Shown here piece after piece: positions 9,640-21,570 of a DNA stretch of 64,000 bases. Below the pieces are notes generated by a model. The model saw only the letters and a list, made by a program, of their open reading frames with translations, had not been told where the DNA came from and made no database searches. Numbering within the stretch: the stretch's first letter is position 1; every line of letters begins with the position of its first letter. Location: contig JACSVZ010000007.1 in NCBI GenBank assembly GCA_014706295.1, forward strand, positions 2,749,199-2,813,198, written 5' to 3'. The position numbers and the translations under genes were made by a program. This DNA comes from Lycocorax pyrrhopterus obiensis. Taxonomy: Eukaryota > Chordata > Aves > Passeriformes > Paradisaeidae.

Positions 9640-12600
9640 GTGGTATTTTTTTTTCTCTGTAGGAGTATAAAATGAAGATAAAGGTTATCTAGTTTGAGTC
9701 TACCTTTTATATTAAAAAAAGGAAAGTATGGATGACTTATTCAAATACAGGTCTAATATATGAAACTGAATAGCCTTTGTATGTGTGGTGGTCTTACAAA
9801 TAGGTAAGAAAACTTCCGCTGTTACTGAAATAAGTTGTTATTCCTTATTAAGTATCTCTTGGTTATGGTTTTTCAGAATTTACTAGACTAATTATCCTAT
9901 GTTAAGGTTTTGTTTGTAGATGCAGCTGCCAATCAGAGTAAGCTTATTCTTTTAACAGTAGGTACCTGTTACATCCACTGAGCGTTGAAAACTACATGAT
10001 CTTCAAAACTGAGGTTTCACACTTGACACTGTTAAAATGCTTTCACATTTAAACGTAATGAAAAACGCTGCAAGCTTTTCTTCATAATTTATGTGATTAA
10101 AGATTCTAATTGTAATGATGCCATTGACAGAAACATTTGAGATTTATCAGGTTCTCAGTCTGGTTAATGTGTTTTATGAATGGCATTTAGTTTTAATTAG
10201 TGGTGTGCGGTATGTAAAGGCAAAGACTTTACACAAGTTTTTTACAATTAGGAAGGTATTTTTTTCAATCACACTTGTGATGACGTGAATGTAGAAGCCC
10301 AGAAGAAAAGGGGCTAATGTGTGTGTCTCAAATACCAATAGCCAGATGACCGTGGAGCCAATCAAGAATTGTTGGTAAGAACAAGCTGTGAAAAGAACAG
10401 GACGTAGCTGCTGAAGGGTGCCATATGGCGGTAGGATATCTCTGGGACAAATGTCCTTATTCTAAGTCCTGGAGATAAGCACAACACAGCACAGCACAAG
10501 AATGAGGTTGAGAAGTGGGTGTGGTCTGTTGACCAAAGGTCAACTCAGTAGGGGAGGATTAAGATCATCAAAGACCCTTGGCCCTCTGAGCCCTTTCCAA
10601 AAAAGTCTAGAAGAACAAACTGCACTTGATAACTAATTTGCATAGAAAGTGAAAAACTTAGCTCCAGGGCAGGGAAAACTTGTCTATCAAATGGGACCTC
10701 TGCAAAGCCTGTGCAGTGCCTCCAGGACCCTGGACACCCCATCAGTTGAATCAACACTGGAGCCAGGATTGGTGATCTTTCATTCTTTTTTCCTTTCTTT
10801 CTTTTCCCTCTCCCTCTCTTTAAACTCTCTCTCCTACTCTACTCTCTCCTACTCCTACTTTCTTTCACCCTACCCTGTACTCAAAATCCACTGCTGTGTG
10901 TTTATACTAGGAGATAAGGGACTAACATACTGATATCCATGCCAAGTGTATAATTCACTAATAGAACTTTGTAAGCTTTTGCAGACCTGACTTTTGTTGT
11001 TCCTTTTCAACGATGAGCATCTGTGCATTTGCGTGTTCCCTTCCCTTTAGGGGTGGGGTGTGACAGTGGGTAGTTGATAAGACTTGCATGTTGTCAATAT
11101 TGATTGTGGATATTATTATATAGCATATCTCTAAAGCTGATTTTATTGATTTGACTCATATAGAAGCTACTGCTTTTTTATGCTAAGATTTATGCTGGAT
11201 TAATGGGGAATAGTTACTGGGCTGTTTTTTATGAGGTTGACACTGATCCAGCCTTGCTTCCAGCATTGAGTTAACAATGCATATGGACTAGCTGCCAAAC
11301 TTTCCTCATCTAAAATTAGGAGCAAATAAAAGACATATTTTTTTCTTAGCAGTACCAAAATGATCAACTGACTCTGTATTTCACACAATGAGGCATAGCA
11401 AAATTTTTCCTTTATGTTTCTAATGGCCAAAACCTGAAGGCCTCTGAGAGGTTGCTTCATTTAGAGTCTTTCTAGATTGGCATAATATTGAGCATGCATT
11501 AAATTGTGCATACTAATCTAAAAACCAGAAAAGCTTATCATATTGTAGCTCCATCTTTCCTGCCTGCCCTATCAGAAAGCTATGAGATGTAGTACGGCTC
11601 TCTGTTCTGACTTTGAGCCATGTAGAGATTTGCTTCTATAACAGGAGTCCCCAGCATTCCCTTGGAAAGAAGACTTTCCAAGGCAGAAGTGCTAAAATTA
11701 AAAAGGCGGGATCTAATTAAACCATAAACATTAATCACCTTTTTTGACAACATGAGAAATTTCTATACTCATGCTATAATCATTTCCATGCTTATACTAC
11801 CTGCCAGAGGAATATTTTGTAGGGAAAGAACCAATAAATGGAGTTGTAATAGAAAAACAAGTCTTTTGGGTTTTTTCTGCTAGGTGTATACATGTCTACT
11901 GTTGCAGATGAAAAGATCCCTGAACAAGCAAGGACTGTGTAACAAAGTTCTAGTTGGAAAGACATAGTCTAGAAAACAACTTTATGGAAAAGAGAGGAAG
12001 GAATGAAAATAATTTCAGTAAATCAGTTTAGTGACCCAACTGATGATGTCAGCCACACACTGTTCATGTGCCAGAGTTGGGTAACCATTTGCATGCAATA
12101 GCAAGTGCCATCAAAACTAGCATATCACAGAACTGGGCTCTGACACAGTAGCAGAGTATGAATTAACTTTTTCAGATTTTAAGGTGGATCATAACACTAG
12201 CATAACAGCAAATCTGCTATGAGGTTACTTTGCTACTCACTTTCTCCAAGCAGAAGCAGCATGGTATTAAGCAATCTGTTTGAAATGACACAGGGGAATA
12301 TAGAGTAAGAGAGATCAAAAGGGAATAATTTTCTTTTGAATTGAGGCACTACCTCATAAACAAATTATATTCTGTTTTTTTATTTGTATCACTTAAATTG
12401 TGGTTAAAATTGAATGCCGGTATGTGTTATTTACATTACCATAAATTTCTTTAGTCATAGTGGTTCATCTTGCTACACATACTGACTCCAGTATAGATGA
12501 AAGAAATATTTCTCTTTGGCAACAGTAATAATTATGCAGTGGGGTCCATAGTCACTGACAGCCTATCCCTGCTTAAGAAATCGATCATTAAAGCCATCCA

Positions 12601-13150
12601 GAACAATTACGAAGTACATGTCTTTATATATTATTCTATATTACCCATTGCTGTGTCTAGCTACTGTAGATTTTTGTCTAATAAACATGTCCATTTAGGA
12701 AGAACTATAAAGGAGACTCCCTAGAAACCTTGGAAATAGCACAACAGACGTATGTGGCATTGCTCTGCTCTGAACAAGGCGTTGTCAAGTGCCCCAGCCC
12801 AGTGCCCACTGCATTCTCTGCTGTCACACAGCATCCATTTCATTAAGAAGCAGAATTCTGTCTGCTCATACTTATTTAAAGACCTTAATTTATGGCACCG
12901 TCTGAGGCAACAGAAGCTTACCTGTCTGCCTTCACCTGGTACTAAATACTTAATTTGTCTTACCAAGAACAGTTATGCTGTGGTGCAGAACTAGAAAGAA
13001 TTGTCCTCAGTCTAATGAAATTCTGCATTTCTTGATAAGAGAAATACACAGAACAAAGCATGTTCCGTGAGCTCAATGGAAGTTTTTAAAGGAAAGGCCC
13101 TTTTAAACCTTAGCTACTGTAGTTATATATGGGGGTATGCTGCTAATCAA
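9640..13150. other. Non-coding stretch upstream of ANO3 exon 2
   Basis: AT-rich sequence of intronic character. A pyrimidine-rich run lies at about 10780-10870 (repeated CTCTCTCC / CTACTCT). The first ANO3 coding exon, expected upstream of 14477, was looked for here and not recognised. It may lie left of the window. Confidence 0.6.
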
Positions 13151-13159
13151 AGGACCTTC

Positions 13160-13500
13160 TTTGTAGACTCTGATGTTGAAGAACACATTTAGTGCAGGCA
13201 GCTTGGTGTGCAGCTGCAGGACAGCTGCAGATTGAGCTCTGGGTGTCAGGAGCCCGAGACAAGAGTCCACGAGCTGCCGACCCTTTGCATAACAAAGGGC
13301 CCGGGGACACTCAGAGATAAGGCAGGAGCCTATGGCCCTGGCCCCAGACTTTTGCATGCTTAGACAGTGAGGGTATAAAACCTCAGGGTTTCCATTTCTC
13401 CTCCTCAGAGGCACCCAGCTCGATCTGTTACTTGTTGCAACATGGTTAAATTATGTAAAGGATCCAGACGTCTGAGACTCTGCTGTGGAAAACCTGGTGT
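13160..13500 (+). mobile_element. Possible LTR fragment with a TATA box
   Basis: A GC-richer island in AT-rich DNA contains GGGTATAAAACCTC (about 13371-13384) with a pyrimidine-rich stretch just downstream, an arrangement typical of LTR promoters. A candidate terminus is TGTTGAAGAACAC at about 13172. I could not find a convincing partner end or target duplication. It could instead be a host promoter. No ORF downstream is convincing. Confidence 0.3.
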
Positions 13501-14476
13501 TGAGCTGGTAGGGAAACTGTTCTGACCGTGTAAGTGTGAGATATGCAGGCAGTCAAGAGAGGCACCCATCAGCTCACTGGAGCTCGCTGGGAATGGGCCT
13601 CAATCCCAGCTCAGGTGGTGCAGGTCTGACTGCAGCAGTGGCTCTTGGATGGTCAGACAGGAAACTTTAAAACTTGCATTGAGTTTAGATTCGAAAGAGA
13701 CTTGCTGGGTGTGACGTCCTTCTTCGAGTGGCACAGATTTTGATGGGGAAAGTTCCTTGGAAGTTCGTGACACTTCAGGAAAGAGGAATGTTTAGATTAC
13801 TTACTTATTTCTAGCACAGCCAAGAGAGGTAAAATATATCACTAAGAAACTAAGATTTATAAAAACATGCTGTAAAGTAAATTGTACTGTCAAGCAGAGA
13901 AATAGTGTAGTGAAAGAGACTAACTACAATAGTGGACTTGGATTCTGCTCAGTGTTGATTTAATTTTTACAAGGACTGTGTGTGTCAATGCTCTATATTG
14001 AATCATGAGTTGTATAATAATGAGTTTTTCTTCCACATAAACTTAGGAAAGCTGCTTAATTTCTGTGTCTCTCAGAAACAACTCTTAAGAGACAAATCAT
14101 TGTCACAGCTGCTTTGTTCTAAATGACGCTGGAATGTTTGGGGTCTTTTTTGCTGCATTTGTTGTTCTACAATGTTTTTTTCATAAAGGTTACCCAATAG
14201 GTAAAAGGATTAAGAGCATTAATCTATTTCCATAATGATGAAGGGGAAATTTTTGTAGCTTTGAACGGATAATGTAAATATTTTACAGAATGGAATACTA
14301 TTAGCATCTGTATTTTTGTTCATTAGGTTATTTTTTAATAACTTCAAACCTTATAGTGTGAGTCTTTTGTTTAGTTGAGGAGTTGCTTATTAAGTGGTTT
14401 CATAATTAGCCATCTTTCTTTGTCATGGCCTAATATGGTAGAGCTTATTATGTTATTTTTCTTTTGGCTTTTTTAG

Positions 14477-14689
14477 GTATGAATACAAGCAAGAGCGAGA
14501 CAGTGAAAGAGCACCCATTAAAACCTTCTAGAAGATCTATGCCATGCCTTGCCCAGAGCCACACACATCCTCAGAGCCTGAGCAAGCATTCGTCATTTCT
14601 GCAACCAAATCGTGTGCAGCCACAGCTCCAGCCCCAGCCTTTAAGCGCAGGGACATCGACAGCTACAGCGGATGTAGTGTCAGAACAAG
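14477..14689 (+). CDS. ANO3: ANO3 exon 2 (N-terminal cytosolic region)
   Basis: Anoctamin-3 is a multi-pass membrane protein of the TMEM16 family, linked to calcium-dependent lipid scrambling and to modulation of the sodium-activated potassium channel Slack in neurons. This exon follows a good acceptor (pyrimidine tract, TTTTTTAG) and ends at CAAG|GTAGGA. It begins GT ATG, completing a Gly codon, so it is entered in phase 1 and an upstream exon is expected. An internal ATG could also start a shorter isoform. It encodes [20 protein letters not shown] and then MPCLAQS, a segment diagnostic of the ANO3 N-terminus and unlike ANO4. A Gln/Pro-rich stretch follows. It ends in phase 1. Confidence 0.85.
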
Positions 14690-15453
14690 GTAGGAGGTTC
14701 TTCTCTTTCCGGAGTTTGTTCCAGCACTGATCAACTCTGATTTATTTGGATATCTGTGGTTTGTTGAAGAAATGTTTTTGCACAAAACACCTACACATAC
14801 CATATTACCAGGTTCTTGAGTGAGTCTTTATAATGGTTGAAGTGAGGTTTAAACTAGTTTTTGTTTTTCTCAATAATGACATTATTTCCTTCTCACTGGA
14901 AACAAGACAAGAAAGTGTTGCTCATTTATGCTGGAGAAGAGTATTAAGGTTTCTGTAGTCTGTCCTAGGTGAAAAAGAAAGAATAAATATTAGGCTTTTG
15001 GCAAAAAAAGTCTTTAGATATGAACATGTAAGAGGAGATGCATTCATTCACAAACAGTAGAATCAGGGAAGAGTGGTATGGAGAGAATGAGAGCGAACGG
15101 AGAAAATCTCTCCAAATTTTAGCATGTGTTGGAATATGGAACTACTTTTATTTTAGGATTCCTGATTTTACAGATACACGTGCCTTATAAGAGAAACTAG
15201 TCTAGTTGGAATCCCAATCACTGTGTGTCACCTGTTGCCAACTATTGCCGTCCTCTATTGCCATCTGTGTGTGAACCTTTGTAGAATAAATTACCTGACT
15301 TCTGCTACTAGATTTTGATAAGTCTTTCCTTAATGTTGACAGACACTAGGCATTAATTATTGTTCTAATGAGTTATTTTATTGAGTTAAACTTCTCTCAG
15401 GAATAGACTGAAAGTGTTCATTAAAGTGATCTTGCTGTTTTTTCTATTGATAG
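14690..15453 (+). other. ANO3 intron between exon 2 and the candidate exon 3
   Basis: Short AT-rich intron sequence. Nothing recognised inside. Confidence 0.5.
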
Positions 15454-15657
15454 AAAGTGCTCTTCAAAATTTCAGTCCAAAGTTTTTTGAGTTACTGACA
15501 GCTTTAAAAAGTTTTTTTTTAAGTAAAGATTCCTTTACTTACAAAATACATGTGAATGCTGATACAGATACTGCATTTATTCCAGCTAAAGTGATGGAGA
15601 CTTTGGAAAACAACTTGCTTAAGCTGTCTAATACAGAATACGGTGATCCATTTTTAG
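15454..15657 (+). CDS. Candidate ANO3 exon 3 (symmetric, 204 nt)
   Basis: An open segment lies between a good acceptor (TTTTTTCTATTGATAG) and a consensus donor (TTTTTAG|GTAAGT). It enters in phase 1 and leaves in phase 1, matching exactly the end of exon 2 and the start of the exon at 32445. Inclusion adds 68 residues; skipping keeps the frame. The peptide contains KFFELLTALKSFF and YKIHVNADTDTAFIPAKVM. It does not resemble the segment mammalian ANO3 has at this place, as I remember it. It could be a lineage-specific or alternative exon, or a chance ORF with good splice sites. No other candidate exon was found between exon 2 and the exon at 32445. Confidence 0.4.
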
Positions 15658-18600
15658 GTAAGTTGTTGTCTGAACTGAAATGATGACAAATTAATGATTC
15701 TTTGATTACACTTGCAGTATTTAAGTGTGGAAAGGCCATACTTACCCTGAACTTCCATTCTTTTTGAAAAAGGAGACTAAGTGTGACTAGAGAAATGTGT
15801 GCTGTCTTAAATTTCCTGATACTGTCTTACCTTTTAGACTAAAAGTAAATAGGGACTAAAGACAGAGAAGTGTCGTACATTCAGTGTGTCCTTTTCCCAT
15901 AGCAATCCTTCATAATACAATCATTTGGAAGCATGTACTTGAAATTCCTTTGAGGTTGTTATTATTCACTTATTTTTCCTGTATAGTCATGTCATTCACT
16001 GTTGTTGTGGCTACAGTTCTGTTGTTTTTGTTTTTAAATATTTTATGTATTTGCTGTAGATATTTACATATAAAAAGCATTAAAATTTGGGAAACAAACA
16101 AGAAAAAGAAGTAATGCAGAAAATAACTATATTTCTACTGCATTACTATCATTTTGATATTATAATTAGGTCAGAGTAAGTAGGAAAGAAGTTATTCTTA
16201 GAATAATCCCATCCTTGTAACTGCAAATTGAATCTGTAAATACACACATGGGTAGTAATTTACAACTTTCAAAATTAAGTAGTTTTGAAATTCCCTAGCC
16301 ATCTATTTTACCCATACAGACACAAAGATATTGCTGCACCTTGCACAACTACTATGAAAGATATTTTTGCTCACAGTTGATGAAGCATCAAACTATAAAT
16401 CATAAAAAAAAGCTTTTGTAGGTACTCCGGCAGTTTGCTGGAGTTTGAAAAATAAGCTGATTAGTGGGTATCATCATCTTAGTGAACATTTTCAAACTGC
16501 TCTCCTGAGAACATGAAAGAAAACTGAATTAAGTGAATGTGGTGAATTTTTAATTAGGCAGCATTGTAGAAATGTAGGCCAAATGGCTTTATCCTGTTCC
16601 TGAATTGTCTGTAGACAAACTTGTCCTGTGTGAAGGAGATTAACAGGCATCAGATAAAGGACTTCAGTGGAAAGCTTCTCTTTTATTTCAGTTGGCTATA
16701 GATGAGGCCATGAATCTGTTGGACAAGTTTAGTTAATGATGTTAATGGATTTATGAAGTAAAAATTTAATATATAATAACCTTTGTTAGTTACACAGATA
16801 AATGGGATCAAGGACATTATGGATTTGTGTTATTTTTCCTCTGTCAGTTTTAGGTGTTAAGTAGTGTTTTTAGTTTGAGGAATCGGTAAATTCAATCAAA
16901 GTGATAGGCATTGAACTTCTATAACATATAACGTGAACTTTGAGGTTTCAGACATACTGGAATGCCCCTCCTCCTGACTAACTCACTCCCCTTCCACCTC
17001 TAGTGGGAGACACGAAAGGTGGAGATTACCAGATTGAGGTAAGAACAAAAGCAACACTCAGTAGCAAGTAAAGCATCACTAACTAATTTATTCTTTTTTC
17101 AATTCTGTTTTTTCCCCCTAATTTAGATTAGTTATGAGGATTTGTGCATAGTAACTCATCTTTCTTAGAAGGATTATCTATCCTTCCTAAATAATTAACA
17201 ATTTTGCTGTGACAGATACCTTGTATTCTGAATGTATCCTAAATACAATTACTACAACGTTTCTATATAAAAAACTCTGTGTTTATGTGCCATGCTGCAA
17301 TACAGTGAAGTGACAAATGAAGAGCTAAAGCAAAACTAACAATCCAACAAAGACTCATAAGAACTGCATGATAAAAACTTTTTTTCAGTGCTCAGTTACA
17401 GAAGTGTTTGTAAGTCAATTTTGTGATGTTATGGTAAATTGAAATGGACATACATATATATTTGTATATATATGTATAACCTGTGCAATATGCACAATGA
17501 CTGCATGAAAAGAGGGACTGAAAGATCACAGAAGATATGATTCAAGAAAAGCAAGTTCAGTTTCTGCTTCAACAGAAATATGATGTTTCCATTATGCCTT
17601 CTAGAATAATTTTTTCACAACTTTTTGGTCAGTGCCTGCATAAATAAGGGCTGTCCCATCTGTTCTGATTGTGGAATGAGATGGCTGAAAAGCTGCATTA
17701 GAACAGTTTGTCCTGTACCCAGAGTTGTCCAGCTCCCATATTAGAGCTGGTTCATGCCTGGAGAGCTGGCAGTATAGATGAAGAAGCTATGTAAACTATT
17801 CAGTGCTCATTGAAACATAATAAGGATTAGTCTTTGGACTTAGTATTGCAGTTCAAAATATTGATGTGCTTTAGGCATTTAATCTGCCTCTGCCAGTTCT
17901 GTACATCATCTTAACTCCTCTAAAGAGCAATAATATATACCTGACTCCCTTTTTAAAAAATGAGAAATATTCTGTGTAATGGTTACCACTGTCTGAAAGT
18001 TCATACGAAATTGTACATTAAGAAAAGTCTGTGTTTGTCTGTTACGATATTTTTTCATATCTAAATATACATATACAGGTAGATGAAAACCTTTCTATGT
18101 TATGTGTATAATATAGTATTCCAGATGCACAGCAAAATAACACCTAAATCCATCACAATGTCATTTCTATAGGTGTCTAGTGATGTTCTTCTCCAAGATA
18201 CTTGCTTTTTCTAGGAATAAAATTGGGACAAAAGGGGATTATTTTCTTGACCAATAATCTCTTTCTTACTAAAGCTTTGCAAAGCTTGTCCTTAAATGTG
18301 TAAAGGCTCAAAGGATTAAATAAAGAGTCATCATATCAAAGTTTGTGAAACAGAAACTATTTTGGAATATTTATATTAATTTTCCTGTCCATAATTATGC
18401 CACATTTCAATTGAAAACCTTTTGCTACCATACACTATTGTGTATGTATAAAATATATTGGTGGATTGCATGTTCCAGAGAAATCAGGACAAGTGCTTTT
18501 TATTCCCTGTCATAAAATTGAAATGCACTCTTGCCCCTTCAGAAAAGTATGATAGTAAGAAAGACAGCCATGCAGTTAAGAAGGATAGCCAAGCAGTTAA

Positions 18601-19627
18601 GAAGACCCAAAAAGAAAGATTCAAAATATGGACTTATATATCTGTTTCTAAACTAAATACTTCTGCATTTTTGTGTAAAGGATTTCCAGAAAAGAAATTG
18701 TCTCCAATGTTTTATCATGTAAGTGACCTTACTGGGCAAATCTTATTGTCATGCATTCAGTGTTGCCAAATTGTATGTCAGGAAGTGTTGATAGGTTTTT
18801 GTGATGTATGAAGACTGAAGTTAGTCATCCTGCCTCTAAATAACAAGATAGCAAAACAAAGCAACTGCTAGGATGAAGAGATCTGTTATCTGCTTAATTA
18901 ATGCTTGAGTCTTTTTAAAATCACTTTATACTTGACTGTGGATCCAAGGTGACATTATTTAGTTACATGTTCCGTTGTTTTGACAATTACATGGGTGTGT
19001 CTGCTTTAAGTTTGTACTTAATTAAAGTGAAGCCCTTGACATACTAAATTGAATACTGAAATTCCCACAGATTTTATTGAGGTAAGATTTGGACTCTACA
19101 TATAGAGTTAGAAGCTTATAACCCTTTTCTCTGATTTAATACCCTTTCCTTTTTTGCAATTCAGCATTTCTTTTTCTGTCTTATTTTTATAGTATTGGTG
19201 AAAGCTAAACCATTTCATACGGAAGCTTTTCTGACTCAGAGTCATAATAGCATATTAATTTTCCTTTCTGTAACAGTTCACTTGGGAGTTACAAATTGTA
19301 TACATAATTTTAATAATTTTTTTATAAAACTTTTAATGTGACAACAGTTCCAAAAGCTCTCAACCACCACATAAGTTTTAATTAACATAATTGAATAGGT
19401 CAAATGCATCAGCAAGATGCTGTTAATTGGTTATACTAATTTAAAAATGCGCTATAGTTGCTTTGTATTGTAATACTGCAAGCACATAGTCTTTTAAGTG
19501 TAAGATTTTGTAGAAAGATTGATATTAAATCTTTCTCCTGTTAGTAGATAGTCTGAAAACTGACATAAAGAGGTCATGTAAAGGGTCACACACATTCTGT
19601 TTACATTAGTGAGAATCATTTACCTGA
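15658..19627 (+). other. Left part of the 16.8-kb ANO3 intron
   Basis: AT-rich intronic sequence. A small TA-rich microsatellite lies at about 17448-17476. No gene, RNA or clear repeat end was recognised otherwise. Confidence 0.6.
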
Positions 19628-19632
19628 ACAGC
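19628..19632. repeat. Possible target duplication of LTR D, left copy (ACAGC)
   Basis: ACAGC precedes TGTTTTGG and recurs at 27276-27280 next to the other end of LTR D. If the LTR instead ends in CACCACA at 27278, this duplication would be coincidental. Confidence 0.4.
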
Positions 19633-20321
19633 TGTTTTGGTTTTGTGTGGTAAGTATTAGGTGGCTGGGCAGGGCTACAAGGGTGGCTTCTATAAGAAGC
19701 TGCTAGAAGCTTCCCCTAGGTCTGGTAGAGCCAATGGCAGCCGGCTCCAAGACAGACCTACTGCTAGGCAAGGCTGAACTCATCAGTGACAGTGGAAGCG
19801 CCTCTGGGATAATAGATTTAAGAAGGGAGGAAAAAAATACACAAGGGCAACTTCAACTGGAACAGAGATTTCTCTTGCAACCTGGGATAAAGACAGGTGA
19901 GGCAGACTGTGCCCCTGCAGCACATGGAGGTCCATGGTGGAACAGAGATGCACTGGCAGCTCATGGAGGACCCCATGCTGGAGCAGGTTACAGCCTCAAG
20001 GGGCTGTAACTCTGTGGGAGCCCCATGCTAGAGTAGGCTCATGGCAGGACCTGTGAAGAGAGGAGCCCATACTGGAGTAGGTTTGCTGGCAGGACTTGTG
20101 ATCCCATGCTAGGGCAGTCTTTTCCTGAGGGACTGCACCCTGTGTAAGGAACCCACACTGAAGTGGTTCATGAATGGTGCAGCCTGTGAGAAGAACTCAT
20201 GTTGGAGCAGTTTATGGAGGACTGTTCTTGATGGAGGAACCTCGTGCTGAAACAGGTGAAGACTATGAGGAGTTCCCCCTTGAGGAAGAAGGAGAAGCAC
20301 AGTGTGTGATGAACTGACCAC
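19633..20321 (+). mobile_element. LTR D, left part (old sense-oriented LTR)
   Basis: The segment starts TGTTTTGGTTTTGTG. It has a long region of degenerate internal repeats built on CATGCTGGAGCAGG / CATGGAGGACC / GGCAGGAC. It belongs to an avian LTR family I recognise from passerine genomes (established knowledge from memory, not looked up). It is cut by element C at 20321 and resumes near 26950. A 91-codon ORF at 19734-20009 has no recognised homology. Confidence 0.65.
20316..20321. repeat. Target-site duplication of ERV C, left copy (GACCAC)
   Basis: These six bases precede the TG end of the ERV C left LTR. The right copy is either GACTGC at about 26950-26955 (continuity with LTR D) or GACCAA at 26691-26696 (the point where LTR similarity stops). 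Confidence 0.5.
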
Positions 20322-20670
20322 TGACGCAATGCGAGGAGGGGGGTGAAAAGAGCATCGCGTCCATCCTGATCGCGTCCTTGTCGGAGCAGCTCCGGGGGGT
20401 GCCGCACAAACGCAGTCGGACACGCTCTGACACACCGTAGTTGGTGGGTACTCACAGCCACTCACACACACGGAGCTGGACAGCTCCTGCAGCATCGCTG
20501 GGGACAAAGAGGCTGGAGGGGTCCTTTGTATGGAGTTCCAAGGGGTTTATTGGGGTCCCCACTCGAAGGGATCCAGGGACAAAGAACACAGAACACTGAG
20601 GGATCCGGGGTTTTATCCAGAGCGGCACCGGGGACGGGTAGAACATCAGGATTGAAAGCATTAAAAACCT
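20322..20670 (-). mobile_element. ERV C 3' LTR
   Basis: The + strand starts TGACGCAATGCGAG. Positions 20322-20650 match 26361-26690 closely; GGGGTTTATTGGGG (reverse of the AATAAA signal) and CACTCACACACACGGAG are shared. Similarity stops at AACATCAGG. If a terminal TG is required on the minus strand, the LTR may extend to CCTTACA at about 20671. A purine-rich minus-strand tract (complement of about 20685-20735) lies beside it and is the likely polypurine tract. Confidence 0.8.
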
Positions 20671-20850
20671 TACAACTTGTTGGTTCCCCTTTTAACTTTT
20701 CCTTCCCCTCTCTTTCCCCCCTCTTCAAAAGAAAAGGTAAGTAAGGGGCTTAGGGTAAGTGAAGGATCATGGGGTGTGGAAACATATGAGGGAAGGCAAC
20801 AGGGGCACATTGCCTGGAGGTGGCGTGAGTTTGCTGTTGCTGTGGCCTGT
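20671..20850 (-). mobile_element. ERV C: space between integrase and 3' LTR, no env
   Basis: Only about 180-200 bases separate the integrase stop from the LTR, mostly polypurine tract on the minus strand (complement of TTCCTTCCCCTCTCTTTCCC). There is no room for env. The element was either an intracellular type without env or has lost env by deletion. Confidence 0.7.
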
Positions 20851-21570
20851 CTACTTGCGCTGATGTCTCCTCCAGGCAGCACTTGTCTCATCCTGAGGTG
20901 GTGGTGTTTCTTGTGTTTTGTCTCCAGTCTCCTCAGGGGTTGCTGCTGATGGTCCTAGGTAGGGCTTTACATTTCTGCCCAGCATCCACTTCAGTCCTGT
21001 AGGGGTGGAAACACACGCATACCCCCTTCCCCAGGTGATGAGCTGGAAAGGGCCCTGGATCTGATGGCTGTCGGGGTCTTTGATCAACACTGACAATTGC
21101 TCCTTTAATTTGACTTGTGTCAAATTAGTGAAGTGCCGGAATACAGGTAGGGTTGGCTCTGAGAATGAGTTATTCAAAAAGTTTATTGTGAAAAGAGCCT
21201 TACAGAGTCTTACAATGGGAGAGTTAATCTCTGTCCCTCCACGTTGTTGATCAAGGACCCTCTTGATGGTTTGGTGGGCCCTTTTGACAATGGACTGTCC
21301 TGTGGGGGAATAGGGAATGCCTGTGGTGTGCCAGATGCCCCAAGTACTAAAAAATTCCTGTAGCTGTTTAGAGACATATGCAGGACCATTATCTGTCTTG
21401 ATTTCAGCGGGCATGCCCAGGGTGGCAAATGCAAGGAGAAAATGTTTGGTGACATCTTTTGTCTTTTCTCCTGCATGGGTGGAGGCAAACATGGCCCCTG
21501 AGAAAGTGTTGATGGAGACATGCACATATTTAAGTCTCCCGAATTGGGGAACATGAGTTACATCGGTTTG
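20851..21570 (-). pseudogene. ERV C: integrase core and C-terminal domain
   Basis: The minus-strand frame carries the retroviral integrase core: QTDVTHVP (first catalytic Asp), then HFLLAFATLGMP and IKTDNGPAY (second catalytic Asp), then GIPYSPTGQSIVKRAH. In class II integrases the third catalytic residue is a Glu at the position of the Lys in SIVKRAH, so the D,D-35-E triad is broken. The C-terminal domain follows (LITWGRGYACVST) and a hydrophilic tail ends at 20851. A stop at 21571-21573 separates it from the upstream zinc-binding and RNase H coding. It cannot be active. Confidence 0.9.

Noticed and set aside
10174..14476. Searched for the first ANO3 coding exon before exon 2
   Set aside because: No ATG-containing segment with a phase-1 donor and an ANO3-like peptide was found, so it probably lies outside the window.
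20109..20507. Minus-strand ORFs of 97-132 codons across the LTR D / ERV C boundary
   Set aside because: They span two unrelated repeats and show no homology, so they are chance ORFs in LTR sequence.
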